Assembly: GCA_048267165.1 (NCBI GenBank)
Contig: JBLWYD010000002.1
Location: forward strand, 62,001-126,000
Direction: 5' to 3'
Length of the DNA: 64,000 bases
Source of the DNA: PGYR01 sp048267165
Lineage (GTDB): Bacteria; Bacteroidota; Ignavibacteria; Kapaibacteriales; UBA2268
A program made the position numbers and the translations under genes. Below are positions 17,604 to 27,284 of the stretch, in pieces; within the stretch, counting starts at the first letter, position 1, and each line of letters starts with the position of its first letter. The notes beneath the pieces are model-generated. The model made no database searches. It saw only the letters and a program-made list of their open reading frames with translations, and was not told where the DNA came from.

Positions 17604-19925
17604 TTATTTAACGAAAGCTAGTGCTTTACCGTTTTCTCCATCCATATAGATCTTAACTTGACCATTTCTCTTGAAATGCTCAACATTTATCAATCTTACT
17701 ACATTTTCGTATTTCTCTGCGTCATCGACGAATTGCGAAAGACTATTTGGGGTTTCACTAAAGAATTTTTCATTGAAAATAGTCCCTTCCTCATCGGGAT
17801 ATAGAGGCAAATACTTAATATTTGCTTCTACTAAATCTTGGAAAAAGTGAGTTCCAAATGATAGCTCAGGTACATAATCTTTATTCTTCCTTGCTACTTC
17901 TATAAGCATTGCAGTATTATTTATATCAGAGTAATTGACTGAGACACCTAATTGAATATCCCCCTTACTTCCCCATCTGCCAGGTCCGATTAATATAAAT
18001 CTTCGCTTAGGTAACGATTGATTAAGCTGACTGATTATTCTACCTATATTAAGCATATCATCATTAGTTTCAAGAGATGAATAGCCTTCGGAAGTAACAT
18101 AAACTACGAAACCTATATCATCAAACATTCCATTATTAATATATTTGTTACTACTGAAGATTTTTGATTCCTCAGTTACGTCTGGCGGAATAGTAATCTG
18201 ACTTTCAGCACCGAATTGTGACTGAGGACGACATTGAAGTAGATATAACATATCTCCATCTGAGGCAAACTCTATATCTACAGGGCTTTGGTAAGCTTCT
18301 GATAGTTCTTTTAATATAGCATTCATTTTTTCAATGAAAGTAGTATTTTTAACTAATCCATTGAATGTTATTACAGAATTCTCTTTTGTGAAATCTACGA
18401 ACGAGCTAACTGGATCTACTAATGTTTGCCCTCTTATAAAAGAGACAATTTTTTCAATTGCTGGATAGTTCCCATTACATTCTTTTATGACTTCCTCAAA
18501 CTCCACAGATTCAAACTTACTTGTCTCTAGATTTATCACATCTACTTTATTCTGAGAATATCTAATCGTATCCTTAACTGTCTGATTAATCTTGATATCA
18601 GGTGAACCGGGTGAAATAAGCTTAGGATAGTCGTCAATAGTCCTATCTACTGCTCTTGTTCCTAGACCTGCAACTATTCTTATTACACCATCTTCCCTAT
18701 TTATTCTACTAGACCATCTGAATTCATTATGACTCATTGCAACACCAGCATAAGCAGGAAGGAAATATTTACCTAATTTGTTACCAACTACTTCTTGAAT
18801 CAGAATACCCATTTCTTCTCTAAAATCTAGTAATTCTTTTTCCTTTCTATATTGAATTGGGTCTGGACCTAAAGTACTTGCATAAACTTCGGCTATAGCA
18901 TTAGTGAGTGCATTTAACCTCTCTTCTTTTGTACCGACATTTGATATAAATAGTGACTTATACTTACCAGTAAAAGCTGCTTCAAAACTGTCTTCTAATA
19001 ATGAAGATGACCTAATAACAATTGGCTTACCTTCTAGATCATCTAAGATTATATTAAATGCATTTATTGCTTCTGGAGTAAAGTTTGAGTTTTTGAATAT
19101 ATATTCTATAAAAGAGAATTCTAAATTTATATGTTCAAGTGTTTGGTATTTTACATAATTGAATTCATCGAGTGCATTATAATTGATAAATTCTAAAATT
19201 CCATCAGAAGTCAGGAACCAACTTTTGGGAGTTCTTACATCTTCTAATATTGGAATTTTTTGCTTTTTAACATTAAGTATCTGTTCAGCTAAAATCATCC
19301 CAGCACTTTTACCGCCTACTTTGCCATAACCATAAGCAGGACCTAAAAATCTTTCGAATATTTTCTCAATAGCTATAAGTGTTATATAGTGTTTAGCTAT
19401 ATTGATATATTTTAGATTTTCACTCAAAAATCTATAAATAATAGCTACTCGAACTCCAACTCGCTCGTCAACACTAGTAAATTCTTTACTTCCACCGTGT
19501 TGGAAATATGTTTTAAGCGCCTCTATTACATCAACCAAAGGAGAATGTCTTTTTTCAAGTACTCTCGATAGATTTGAAAGCTTTTCTTTATGAAGCCATT
19601 GGGTTATTTGCTGTGTTAACTCATCATCTGGGATATACTTATCAGCTATATCGAAGACTTTTTTTATGATTTCTCTAGGGATTAGAGGATTACCCTTGGG
19701 CTTTGGCCAGTTAGGACCAACTGCCTGAGAGTGATTATCATCCGATAATGATGGATTCAATTCTTCAATTAAGAAATATATCTCAGGAATCTTCATTCTT
19801 TCCAAATGAATAATCATCTTTCTACAAAGCTTATAAAGTATTGAATTATCTTGATAGACAAGATGATCCAATATTATCTTCCATTCTGGTTTTGTAGGGA
19901 ATACCCTTTCTTTTTTCTCTTTCAT
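17604..19925 (-). CDS. PEP/pyruvate-binding (PPDK N-terminal, ATP-grasp) protein lacking swivel and PEP domains
   Basis: The 773-residue protein contains the nucleotide-binding half of pyruvate phosphate dikinase/PEP synthase. It shows YGKVGGKSAGM near 200, VIRSSSLLEDSFEAAFTGKY near 305, and VDIEFASDGDMLYLLQCRPQ near 565. The usual phosphohistidine swivel motif (GGxxSHAAI type) and the TIM-barrel PEP domain are missing. The last ~170 residues instead carry a conserved-looking module (RRFILIGPGRWGSKGD ... LSFGTHFFQDLVEA). The N-terminal ~190 residues are helical and unrecognised. It may phosphorylate or bind a partner rather than make PEP. The reaction is unknown. A helical PEP-domain-free form occurs in Bacteroidota, as far as I recall. 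Confidence 0.78.
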   Translation of the reverse strand: MKEKKERVFPTKPEWKIILDHLVYQDNSILYKLCRKMIIHLERMKIPEIYFLIEELNPSLSDDNHSQAVGPNWPKPKGNPLIPREIIKKVFDIADKYIPDDELTQQITQWLHKEKLSNLSRVLEKRHSPLVDVIEALKTYFQHGGSKEFTSVDERVGVRVAIIYRFLSENLKYINIAKHYITLIAIEKIFERFLGPAYGYGKVGGKSAGMILAEQILNVKKQKIPILEDVRTPKSWFLTSDGILEFINYNALDEFNYVKYQTLEHINLEFSFIEYIFKNSNFTPEAINAFNIILDDLEGKPIVIRSSSLLEDSFEAAFTGKYKSLFISNVGTKEERLNALTNAIAEVYASTLGPDPIQYRKEKELLDFREEMGILIQEVVGNKLGKYFLPAYAGVAMSHNEFRWSSRINREDGVIRIVAGLGTRAVDRTIDDYPKLISPGSPDIKINQTVKDTIRYSQNKVDVINLETSKFESVEFEEVIKECNGNYPAIEKIVSFIRGQTLVDPVSSFVDFTKENSVITFNGLVKNTTFIEKMNAILKELSEAYQSPVDIEFASDGDMLYLLQCRPQSQFGAESQITIPPDVTEESKIFSSNKYINNGMFDDIGFVVYVTSEGYSSLETNDDMLNIGRIISQLNQSLPKRRFILIGPGRWGSKGDIQLGVSVNYSDINNTAMLIEVARKNKDYVPELSFGTHFFQDLVEANIKYLPLYPDEEGTIFNEKFFSETPNSLSQFVDDAEKYENVVRLINVEHFKRNGQVKIYMDGENGKALAFVK

Positions 19926-19927
19926 TT

Positions 19928-22171
19928 TTACTTTTCTTTATAGATTAAAAATGGATATTTTTCACTATTACCAGATAAAATAATAGAATAGAAACCATTT
20001 GGTAAACTACTCATATTAATTAGTTCTTGTCCTTTAAGTAAATCAGTTTCAAAAATCAATTTTCCATTTAGATTGTGAACTGATATCTTTTCAAATAATT
20101 TTTCTTTATCCAGATATAGTAAATCTTTAATTATAATTGATTTCGTTTTACCGTTAGTGTTATCTTGTACATCAATAGTGCTTAGAGATTTATTTGCTAT
20201 AACAAAGGTAGTGAAGGTAAATGGTTCTAATAATAGTACATCATTTAATATAACATCTTCATCAGTAAATCCTATACTGTTTTGATTCTCGGCAGTAACA
20301 TGATCAAGAAAATAATTACTAGTTAAAACATATTTTTTGGCTTTTAAATTTTCACCAAATTTTGCGTTTATATCTGTACTTACATTCATCCGTCTTGATG
20401 GACTCCTATTTATAAAATAAAAGTAAATAGAATCTCCATCATAAGTACAGGATGCATCCAAATATTTTGTCTCAAAATGATATGCTATGCTATCTTCATT
20501 AATATTAAATTTAGGAGAGTCAATTTCGACTGGAATCGGTAATTTCCCATGATGAGAATTTAAAAATATTGCTGATTTTAGGCCAACGGAAGGGAATATA
20601 GCTTTTTTACCAGTATTTTTATCTACCTTTCGGTTTATCCAGGACATACCTAATGTTCTATTTGTTAATTCAATAACATCACTTCTTTTCATAAAGCCCA
20701 ACATCATCCCTGTATCCCAAAGTCCAATTTCAAGCGAATTATTCCTCCAATGAGTATCTAGTGTCCAAGTTCTAAAATCTCCATAGTGCCCCCACCATTC
20801 AGTTATTCCTACTCTAAATTTAGTATCGGAATTGTAAATTTTACAATTATTGTAAATATTTTTAATATCAGAATCAGCGGTATAATATGGCAACCCAACT
20901 ATCGATAGAAAATTTAATGAGTCAGGTAAATCATCATTAACAAGATCAGGTTTTGCAGGATGAAAACCATAAACATCTATAGAATTTTTGATTATATTCA
21001 TTTGATCAGTAACAAAACTTTTTCCACTCCAATGATTTCCCGCTGCTATGACTCTTAATTCTGGATATTTTGCTTTAATCATATCATATATTATTTTAAA
21101 TTTTTGTGCATATTCAATATGAATGTCCCATTGTTCATTCCCAAATTCGTAGAAGTCAACTTTAAAAGGCTTAGGATGCCCATATTTAGCTCTTAGTGAA
21201 CCAAACTCTGTTTCTTCATCACCCATTAAGAATTCAAGAAAGTTCATATGATCCTGATATGAATGTCTCAAATAGGCTGAAACAATATAAGTTGAGAAAC
21301 CAAACTTTTCACACATTTCGAAATATTCAATGTACCCCATATCCATTCTTTGATTAACAGGTATAGCTCCATATTTTATTGGGGACTTACGTTTATCCAA
21401 AAAATCAATCCCTGACCACCATTCGCCACCTATATTACTTACAAATGAACCACCAGGAAATCTCATAACTGTAGGGTTCCATTTCCTAAAAATATCAGCA
21501 TATTCTTGTCTTATCCCAAGTTCATTATTGTCTGGTACTAATGATGATTCATCTAAATAGATTGTTCCTTGTTCTTTAATTGAAAAATATACCCACAAGT
21601 TATTATTATTAATTTGAGGTATATCTAGTTCATATTTTTTCCAAACGGAGTCAGTTACAATTGCCTCTTCATATATAACATTTTCGTTCGTATCCAAAAA
21701 TTGAATGTTGAGCGGAATTCCTGTACTTTTTGCATAAATATAAAATGAATGTGTTATAGTATCTGAAATTAATATTCTTTGTCTAATTCCAGTTTCACCT
21801 CCACCACTTTTGTTCTGAATCAATTGTGAAAAAAGACCATTTTCATTATACTTTTCGTTCGTTTCTAATGCAACAGAATCTTGAACATTATCTTTATTCC
21901 AATGTTCCCAATGAAACGAAACTCTACTAGAATCTTCCCAAGTATAATCAAATCCTCTATCCTTAAATTCTTGTGCCCAAAGCCCCATAGGACCGTTTAT
22001 ATAATCATTTAAAAACTCTGTAAATCCACCGAAAATATTCCTATTTATAGTGTCTTTTTTAATCGATTCTAATTTATATGAAACACTAGCATTATAAGAT
22101 TCCTGTGAAAACAAAAGTGTTGCACCAGATATAATTAGAATAAGAGTCAATATGTATTTAGTTAATTTCAT
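19928..22171 (-). CDS. Secreted GH51-like glycoside hydrolase with T9SS sorting domain
   Basis: The 747-residue exported enzyme has signal peptide to ~23, then IFGGFTEFLNDYINGPMG-like start of an alpha-L-arabinofuranosidase (GH51) fold. A carbohydrate-binding-like insert lies at ~100-210. The clan GH-A barrel has acid/base E346 in EFGNEQWD and probable nucleophile E458 in VGITEWWGHYG. A C-terminal beta domain follows. The last ~75 residues form a T9SS sorting domain (NLNGKLIFET ... SLPNGFYSIILSG). It likely removes arabinose or related sugars from plant or algal polysaccharide at the cell surface. Family assignment rests on motifs only; GH39 or another clan-A family is possible. It lies 2 bases upstream of the PPDK-like gene. 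Confidence 0.78.
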   Translation of the reverse strand: MKLTKYILTLILIISGATLLFSQESYNASVSYKLESIKKDTINRNIFGGFTEFLNDYINGPMGLWAQEFKDRGFDYTWEDSSRVSFHWEHWNKDNVQDSVALETNEKYNENGLFSQLIQNKSGGGETGIRQRILISDTITHSFYIYAKSTGIPLNIQFLDTNENVIYEEAIVTDSVWKKYELDIPQINNNNLWVYFSIKEQGTIYLDESSLVPDNNELGIRQEYADIFRKWNPTVMRFPGGSFVSNIGGEWWSGIDFLDKRKSPIKYGAIPVNQRMDMGYIEYFEMCEKFGFSTYIVSAYLRHSYQDHMNFLEFLMGDEETEFGSLRAKYGHPKPFKVDFYEFGNEQWDIHIEYAQKFKIIYDMIKAKYPELRVIAAGNHWSGKSFVTDQMNIIKNSIDVYGFHPAKPDLVNDDLPDSLNFLSIVGLPYYTADSDIKNIYNNCKIYNSDTKFRVGITEWWGHYGDFRTWTLDTHWRNNSLEIGLWDTGMMLGFMKRSDVIELTNRTLGMSWINRKVDKNTGKKAIFPSVGLKSAIFLNSHHGKLPIPVEIDSPKFNINEDSIAYHFETKYLDASCTYDGDSIYFYFINRSPSRRMNVSTDINAKFGENLKAKKYVLTSNYFLDHVTAENQNSIGFTDEDVILNDVLLLEPFTFTTFVIANKSLSTIDVQDNTNGKTKSIIIKDLLYLDKEKLFEKISVHNLNGKLIFETDLLKGQELINMSSLPNGFYSIILSGNSEKYPFLIYKEK

Positions 22172-22234
22172 TCGTTATTTTCCTAATATTATGGTTATTG
22201 GGTTCGATTATTTTAAACATCTATTATGATTTCG

Positions 22235-22242
22235 TAAATTTG
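22235..22242 (+). promoter_or_regulatory. Candidate Bacteroidota-type -7 element (TAAATTTG) upstream of fumC
   Basis: TAAATTTG matches the TAnnTTTG consensus and lies 32 bases before the fumC ATG, in the divergent region with the GH51-like gene. No TTG is found at the expected distance upstream, so support is partial. Confidence 0.35.
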
Positions 22243-22273
22243 AGAATATATAATATGAAAAATTAAGGAAATT

Positions 22274-23665
22274 ATGAAAACTAGAATAGAAAAAGATACA
22301 ATGGGTGAAATTGAAGTTCCTGCTGAAGCATATTATGGTGCTCAATCTGCTAGATCATTAATCCATTTTGATATTGGTATAGAAACAATGCCAAGAGAAT
22401 TAATAAGAGCAATGGGTATTCTAAAGAAAGGTGCTGCACAAACAAATACTGCCCTTGGACTGATGGAACAATCTAAATTAGATTTGATTAGTCAAGCTGC
22501 TGATGAAGTTATATCAGGTCAATTAGACGCACATTTTCCACTATCAATCTGGCAAACTGGCTCTGGTACTCAATCGAACATGAATTCGAATGAGGTTATT
22601 GCTAATAGAGCAATAGAGATTGCTGGTGGCGAGTTAGGAAGTAAAACGCCTATTCACCCCAATGACGATGTTAACAAGTCACAAAGCTCAAATGATACAT
22701 TCCCTACAGCAATGCATATTGCAGCTGCGGAACAATTAAATAACTATTTGCTTCCTGCAATTGCAGAATTAAGAGTAACATTGAATCATAAAGCTATTGA
22801 ATTTAAAGATATTATTAAATCTGGTAGAACACACTTGATGGATGCAACTCCGTTAACATTGGGTCAAGAATTTTCAGGTTATGTACAACAATTAGATAAA
22901 GCTATAGAAAGAATTAGCTTAGTATTACCTGGACTGTATGAGCTATCATTAGGTGGAACTGCAGTTGGAACAGGATTAAACTCGCATCCTGACTTTGCTG
23001 TAAAGTCTGCTGAAAATATTGCTGTGATTACTGGATTACCATTCGTAACAGCTCCTAATAAATTTGAATCATCATCTGCACACGATGCTTTAGTGTTTGC
23101 TCACGGTGCATTGAAGACTCTTGCTGCTTCATTGATGAAAATAGCAAATGATATTAGATGGATGGCTTCGGGTCCACGAGTGGGTTTAGGAGAAATATTC
23201 ATCCCTGAAAACGAACCAGGTTCTTCTATTATGCCGGGTAAAGTAAACCCTACTCAATCAGAAGCTATGACAATGGTTGCTGTTCAAGTTATGGGCAATG
23301 ATGCAGCCATTAACTTTGGTGGTAGTCAAGGAAACTTTGAACTTAATGTATTCAAGCCTGTTATGATATATAACTTCTTACAAAGTACTAGACTTTTAGC
23401 AGATACTTGTAGAATGTTCAATGTTCATTGTGCTGTTGGAATAGAGCCAGACAGAGCTAAACTAGAAGAGTATGTAAATAAATCGTTGATGTTAGTAACT
23501 GCACTTAATCCGCATATAGGATATGACAAGGCAGCTAAGATTGCTAAAAATGCACATCAGAAAGGTATTACATTAAAAGAATCTGCTCTTGAGTTAGAAA
23601 TACTAACTAGTGAAGAATTCGACAAGTATGTAAGACCAGAAGATATGTTATCACCAAGTATCTAA
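22274..23665 (+). CDS. fumC: Fumarate hydratase class II
   Basis: This is the 463-residue iron-independent TCA-cycle enzyme that hydrates fumarate to malate in the cytoplasm as a tetramer. Family motifs are clear: TMGEIEVPAEAYYGAQSARS at the N terminus, TGSGTQSNMNSNEV, SSNDTFPTAMHI, GRTHLMDATPLTLGQEFSGY, and the signature GSSIMPGKVNPTQSEA with catalytic Ser318. Length and order fit FumC rather than aspartase or argininosuccinate lyase. SD-like AAGGAA precedes the ATG. A strong terminator follows 22 bases after the stop. Confidence 0.96.
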   Translation: MKTRIEKDTMGEIEVPAEAYYGAQSARSLIHFDIGIETMPRELIRAMGILKKGAAQTNTALGLMEQSKLDLISQAADEVISGQLDAHFPLSIWQTGSGTQSNMNSNEVIANRAIEIAGGELGSKTPIHPNDDVNKSQSSNDTFPTAMHIAAAEQLNNYLLPAIAELRVTLNHKAIEFKDIIKSGRTHLMDATPLTLGQEFSGYVQQLDKAIERISLVLPGLYELSLGGTAVGTGLNSHPDFAVKSAENIAVITGLPFVTAPNKFESSSAHDALVFAHGALKTLAASLMKIANDIRWMASGPRVGLGEIFIPENEPGSSIMPGKVNPTQSEAMTMVAVQVMGNDAAINFGGSQGNFELNVFKPVMIYNFLQSTRLLADTCRMFNVHCAVGIEPDRAKLEEYVNKSLMLVTALNPHIGYDKAAKIAKNAHQKGITLKESALELEILTSEEFDKYVRPEDMLSPSI

Positions 23666-23687
23666 TAACAAGAACAGTCTACTTTAT

Positions 23688-23713
23688 GCCCGCATAACAG
23701 CGGGCTTTTTTTT
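23688..23713 (+). terminator. Intrinsic terminator after fumC, abutting murB ATG
   Basis: The stem GCCCGC (23688-23693) and GCGGGC (23700-23705) with loop ATAACA is followed by eight T. The next base is the A of the murB start codon. Confidence 0.88.
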
Positions 23714-24727
23714 ATGCAAATACACAATAATCATAGCTTAAAGAAATATAATACATTTGGAATCGATGCCAATTGTAAGCGATTAATTATATTTGAAACC
23801 GAAAATGATATTGTTGATTATTTCGATAGTCTTTATATTGGAACTCAATTTCTATTATTAGGTGGCGGTTCTAATTTATTAATAAAGAATAATTTAGATT
23901 ATGATGTGTTAAAGCCAGATTTACAAGGAATCAGTGTTGTAAAAGAAGATACTGACTCAATTACGTTGGAAGTTATGGCTGGCGAGAATTGGCATAATTT
24001 AGTTGAGTATCTTGTAACTAGTAATTATTTTGGCTTTGAAAACCTGGCTCTTATTCCTGGTAATGTTGGCACTGCACCTATTCAAAACATTGGGGCTTAT
24101 GGAGTTGAACAAGAACAGCATTTCGTTAGTTTACGTGGGTATAATATTGAATCAAAGCAATTTGAGACATACACTAAAGAGCAATGTCAATTTGGATATA
24201 GAAGTTCTATCTTCAAATCAGAACTAAAAGGCAAGTTTATAATTACCTCTGTCCAATACAAGCTGAGAAAAACTGACAATCCTAATTTAAGTTATAATGA
24301 ATTGAATAAATACTTGATTGACAGAGAACTAGATACGACAGCTAAGAATGTATTTGAAGCAGTAATAAACATAAGAACAAATAAACTGCCCTCCCCTAGT
24401 CAGCTTGGAAATTCTGGCTCATTCTTCAAGAATCCTATCATTACTCAATCTGAATTCGATAGAATATCATCTGAATATTCTGATTTACGAGGTTTCCCTC
24501 AAGGTGATGACACAGTTAAAATCTCAGCTGGTTGGCTAATAGAAAAAGCTGGACTAAAAGGATACAGAGTCGGTGATGCCGCAGTTTATGACAAACACGC
24601 TCTAATACTTGTTAACTATGGAAATGCGACAGGTAGTGATATATGGAAAATCGCTGAACATGTTATAGGAACAGTATTCGAGAAATTCCAAGTAAGATTA
24701 GAACCAGAAGTTAATGTGGTGGAGTGA
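23714..24727 (+). CDS. murB: UDP-N-acetylenolpyruvoylglucosamine reductase
   Basis: The 337-residue flavoenzyme reduces UDP-GlcNAc-enolpyruvate to UDP-MurNAc in peptidoglycan synthesis. It opens with HSLKKYNTFGI. The FAD-binding motif follows (LLLGGGSNLLI, then LIPGNVGTAPIQNIGAYGVE), then YRSSIFK, and the proton-donor motif LGNSGSFFKNPI. This is type I MurB, and length fits (about 340). The ATG lies directly against the T tract of the fumC terminator, so there is no room for a ribosome site except within the hairpin. No internal ATG would give a better N terminus. Confidence 0.95.
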   Translation: MQIHNNHSLKKYNTFGIDANCKRLIIFETENDIVDYFDSLYIGTQFLLLGGGSNLLIKNNLDYDVLKPDLQGISVVKEDTDSITLEVMAGENWHNLVEYLVTSNYFGFENLALIPGNVGTAPIQNIGAYGVEQEQHFVSLRGYNIESKQFETYTKEQCQFGYRSSIFKSELKGKFIITSVQYKLRKTDNPNLSYNELNKYLIDRELDTTAKNVFEAVINIRTNKLPSPSQLGNSGSFFKNPIITQSEFDRISSEYSDLRGFPQGDDTVKISAGWLIEKAGLKGYRVGDAAVYDKHALILVNYGNATGSDIWKIAEHVIGTVFEKFQVRLEPEVNVVE

Positions 24728-24733
24728 GTTTCA

Positions 24734-25810
24734 CTACCACGGACCTTCTTTAGCAACATTAACAAATTTATTTCCATCTAATCGAAATAAACCCAATAAT
24801 CCCCCACACCAGATTCTACCTTTACTATCTTCGAATATTGTCATAATAGCGTGACTTAGTAATCCTTCTTCCTTAGTATAATTGGTAAGTGTATTTCCGT
24901 CATACTTATAAACTCCCTCATGCTTAACCGAAAGCCATATATTTCCTTTGTTATCCTCAATTACATCCCAAACTTCTTTTCCTTCTAAATCATCTAGACC
25001 TTCAATATTCTTGAATGAGTCACCGTCATAAACACAGAATCCATTACGTGAAGTTCCGAACCATATATTACCATTTCTATCTTCAAGTATCTTATTTACA
25101 TAGTTACTACAAAGCCCATCTATTTCAGAAATATTTGTAAGACTTTCACCATCATATTTATAAGCTCCTCCATTTGTTCCCAACCAAATATTACCTTTGC
25201 TATCACTAAAAATACTATGTATTATCTTTGTACTTGAAACACCTCTATTAGTATCTATAGGTGATTCTGGAATTTCGAGACTTTTAAATTTTTGACCATC
25301 AAATAGGCTAGTCCCATAAGTAGTACCAATCCAAATTACTCCATTTATATCAACACTTATTTTCCAAACATCGTCACTTACTAATCCGTCATTTTCATTG
25401 TAGTTTGTGAAATTATTTCCATCGTATTTACTAATTCCACCTGTATGACCAAACCATAAATTACCTTCCTCATCTTCAGCAATTTCCTTTATAGTAACTC
25501 CTTGCCCAAACTGATTCTTAATTTCATCGAAGAATTCTAATTTATTACCATCATATCGATATGGACCATCTTCTGTTCCAAACCACAAGTTTCCTTTACT
25601 ATCTTCAAATATGTCCCTTACTACGCCACCAACTTGTTTCTCTATGAAAGGGTTTGGACGTAAATGAGCTCTTTCAATCCAATAAGAATCTGGGAATTCA
25701 GTAGTTGAGTTGTTTTGTGAGTAAGCACTATTTGATAAGATTAAACTTAAAGCAATTGTTAGGATGAGTTTTGAGTAGATATTATTCGAATTGGTAGAGT
25801 AATGATTCAT
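24734..25810 (-). CDS. Secreted seven-bladed two-component-regulator-type propeller protein
   Basis: The 358-residue exported protein has a signal peptide (to ~32) and seven Reg_prop blades, each with DxxGNxWFGTxxGxxxYDGxxF (for example DSKGNLWFGTEDG, DRNGNIWFGTSRNG, DSKGRIWCGGLLG). In hybrid sensor kinases such propellers form the periplasmic ligand sensor. Here there is no membrane helix, kinase or DNA-binding domain after the propeller, so it is a free-standing form, perhaps a periplasmic or surface binding protein. It converges on murB with 6 bases between stops. Confidence 0.88.
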   Translation of the reverse strand: MNHYSTNSNNIYSKLILTIALSLILSNSAYSQNNSTTEFPDSYWIERAHLRPNPFIEKQVGGVVRDIFEDSKGNLWFGTEDGPYRYDGNKLEFFDEIKNQFGQGVTIKEIAEDEEGNLWFGHTGGISKYDGNNFTNYNENDGLVSDDVWKISVDINGVIWIGTTYGTSLFDGQKFKSLEIPESPIDTNRGVSSTKIIHSIFSDSKGNIWLGTNGGAYKYDGESLTNISEIDGLCSNYVNKILEDRNGNIWFGTSRNGFCVYDGDSFKNIEGLDDLEGKEVWDVIEDNKGNIWLSVKHEGVYKYDGNTLTNYTKEEGLLSHAIMTIFEDSKGRIWCGGLLGLFRLDGNKFVNVAKEGPW

Positions 25811-25907
25811 TTAATTCTCGTTATTGATAATATGACATTTTATACGAGATAATAAATATAAAGTTTGAGTTGAGAATTCGAAGTTAGTTATGCTAAATTA
25901 TAATGTG

Positions 25908-27284
25908 CTAGTTTCCTATTATTACTATCTTATTCGTAATGGACTTAGTTCCAAGATTTGCTTTTATGATATAAGCTCCATTCTCGAAACCTTTTAGATT
26001 AATCATACCTGAATCATTAGTTGCAAAATCTAAATCTGTATAAACTAATTTCCCTTCTCTATTAAAAACTTCTAACGTATGAATTGGTGACGCATTATTA
26101 ACATAAAATATCCCATTTGAAGGATTTGGGAATATATTCAATTTAGAATTATCCATTTCTGATTCAACATTTGTTGTTTCATCAAATAGATCATGAGTAG
26201 GCCAACTCTTTATATTCAGTAATTCGTCAGTTACTAAATCCATGAATTTGAGATAAAATGGTAAATAATTTTCAGGAAGTGAATTGAACAATATAGCCCA
26301 GTTGAGTTGGTATTGAGCATTATGTTTAATTACTGTTGTAGTTCCTTGTATTCCTCCTGCGTTCCAATATTCTCTTCCTGTCAACTTCCAACCTAATGAA
26401 TAAGCCGGCCAGTTTTTAGAAGGACTAGTCATAGTATCGATAGTAGTTCCAGTAAGTATATCTGGTATTGTTGGAAAGCCATCTACAGAAACTAACAATT
26501 TGCATAAATCATGAGCCGTTGCTACCCAACCACCAGCAGCAGTCATTATCTCCCAGTTGTAACCTCCGTATTGAGCTGGGACACTACTCGGAATACCAGT
26601 ATATATTGATTTCATCAAAGGTGCATTATCATAGTCATAATATGTGACTTCATTAGGTAGTTTATCTTTTTGAAGAGAGTGACCAGCCTCTATATTAGTA
26701 ATATTTAAGGGAGCAAATATTTCTTTTTTCACATATTCTACGTAATCCAGACCAGTTACTTTCTCGATTACCATTCCTAAAACAGAATAAGCAAAATTAG
26801 TATAACTAGCAGATGTACCGGGTGCATAGCTTAACATCACATTATTCAAAGTCCAATCAAGAACCACATCCATTGAGTTTGTTGGTGGAGTTAACCCCTT
26901 ATCTATAGCTATGTCATAAGTCATAAATAAAGGATCTGTAGGGTACACAAATATAAAACCAGCACTATGATTAAGCAATTGTCTAATAGTTATATCTAAG
27001 TACCTCGGATCGATTGGATTTTGATACTCATTATCATTTAAAATGCCTTCTTTACCAAATACTTTATCATCTAAATCAAGCATACCTTTTTCGAAGAGTT
27101 GCATAACTGCTATACTTGTAATAGACTTCGATACGCTTGCTATTCTGAAAAGACTGTTAGGTTGAACTAGCTCTTTAGTAGTTGTGTCTGATACTCCGAA
27201 TCCCCTATCATATACTAATCTACCTTTGTAAGTCACAGCCATCTGACCACCAGGGACGTCATATTCTTTTAATAGCTCTTGCAT
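25908..27284 (-). CDS. Class C beta-lactamase-like serine hydrolase with T9SS sorting domain (frameshifted from its signal peptide)
   Basis: The 458-residue beta-lactamase/PBP4-like domain has S50-V-S-K53 (nucleophile and base) and Y161-T-N163. The last ~80 residues are a T9SS sorting domain (LNIFPNPSNGIFYV ... FENGAYIIKANLG). Relatives are D-aminopeptidases, esterases or cell-wall DD-peptidases. The open frame as it stands starts with MQELLKEYDVPGG and lacks an export signal. A signal peptide lies upstream in another frame (27269-27394), and adding one base near 27302-27306 would restore a continuous VPDLEIFDTKMQELL. So the intact gene would be about 25908-27394. This could be a sequencing error or a real mutation. 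Confidence 0.82.
   Translation of the reverse strand: MQELLKEYDVPGGQMAVTYKGRLVYDRGFGVSDTTTKELVQPNSLFRIASVSKSITSIAVMQLFEKGMLDLDDKVFGKEGILNDNEYQNPIDPRYLDITIRQLLNHSAGFIFVYPTDPLFMTYDIAIDKGLTPPTNSMDVVLDWTLNNVMLSYAPGTSASYTNFAYSVLGMVIEKVTGLDYVEYVKKEIFAPLNITNIEAGHSLQKDKLPNEVTYYDYDNAPLMKSIYTGIPSSVPAQYGGYNWEIMTAAGGWVATAHDLCKLLVSVDGFPTIPDILTGTTIDTMTSPSKNWPAYSLGWKLTGREYWNAGGIQGTTTVIKHNAQYQLNWAILFNSLPENYLPFYLKFMDLVTDELLNIKSWPTHDLFDETTNVESEMDNSKLNIFPNPSNGIFYVNNASPIHTLEVFNREGKLVYTDLDFATNDSGMINLKGFENGAYIIKANLGTKSITNKIVIIGN

Noticed and set aside
24734..25810. Regularly spaced similar DNA words resembling a CRISPR-like array
   Set aside because: These are the seven coding repeats of a propeller protein; spacing and translated WFGT motifs explain them.
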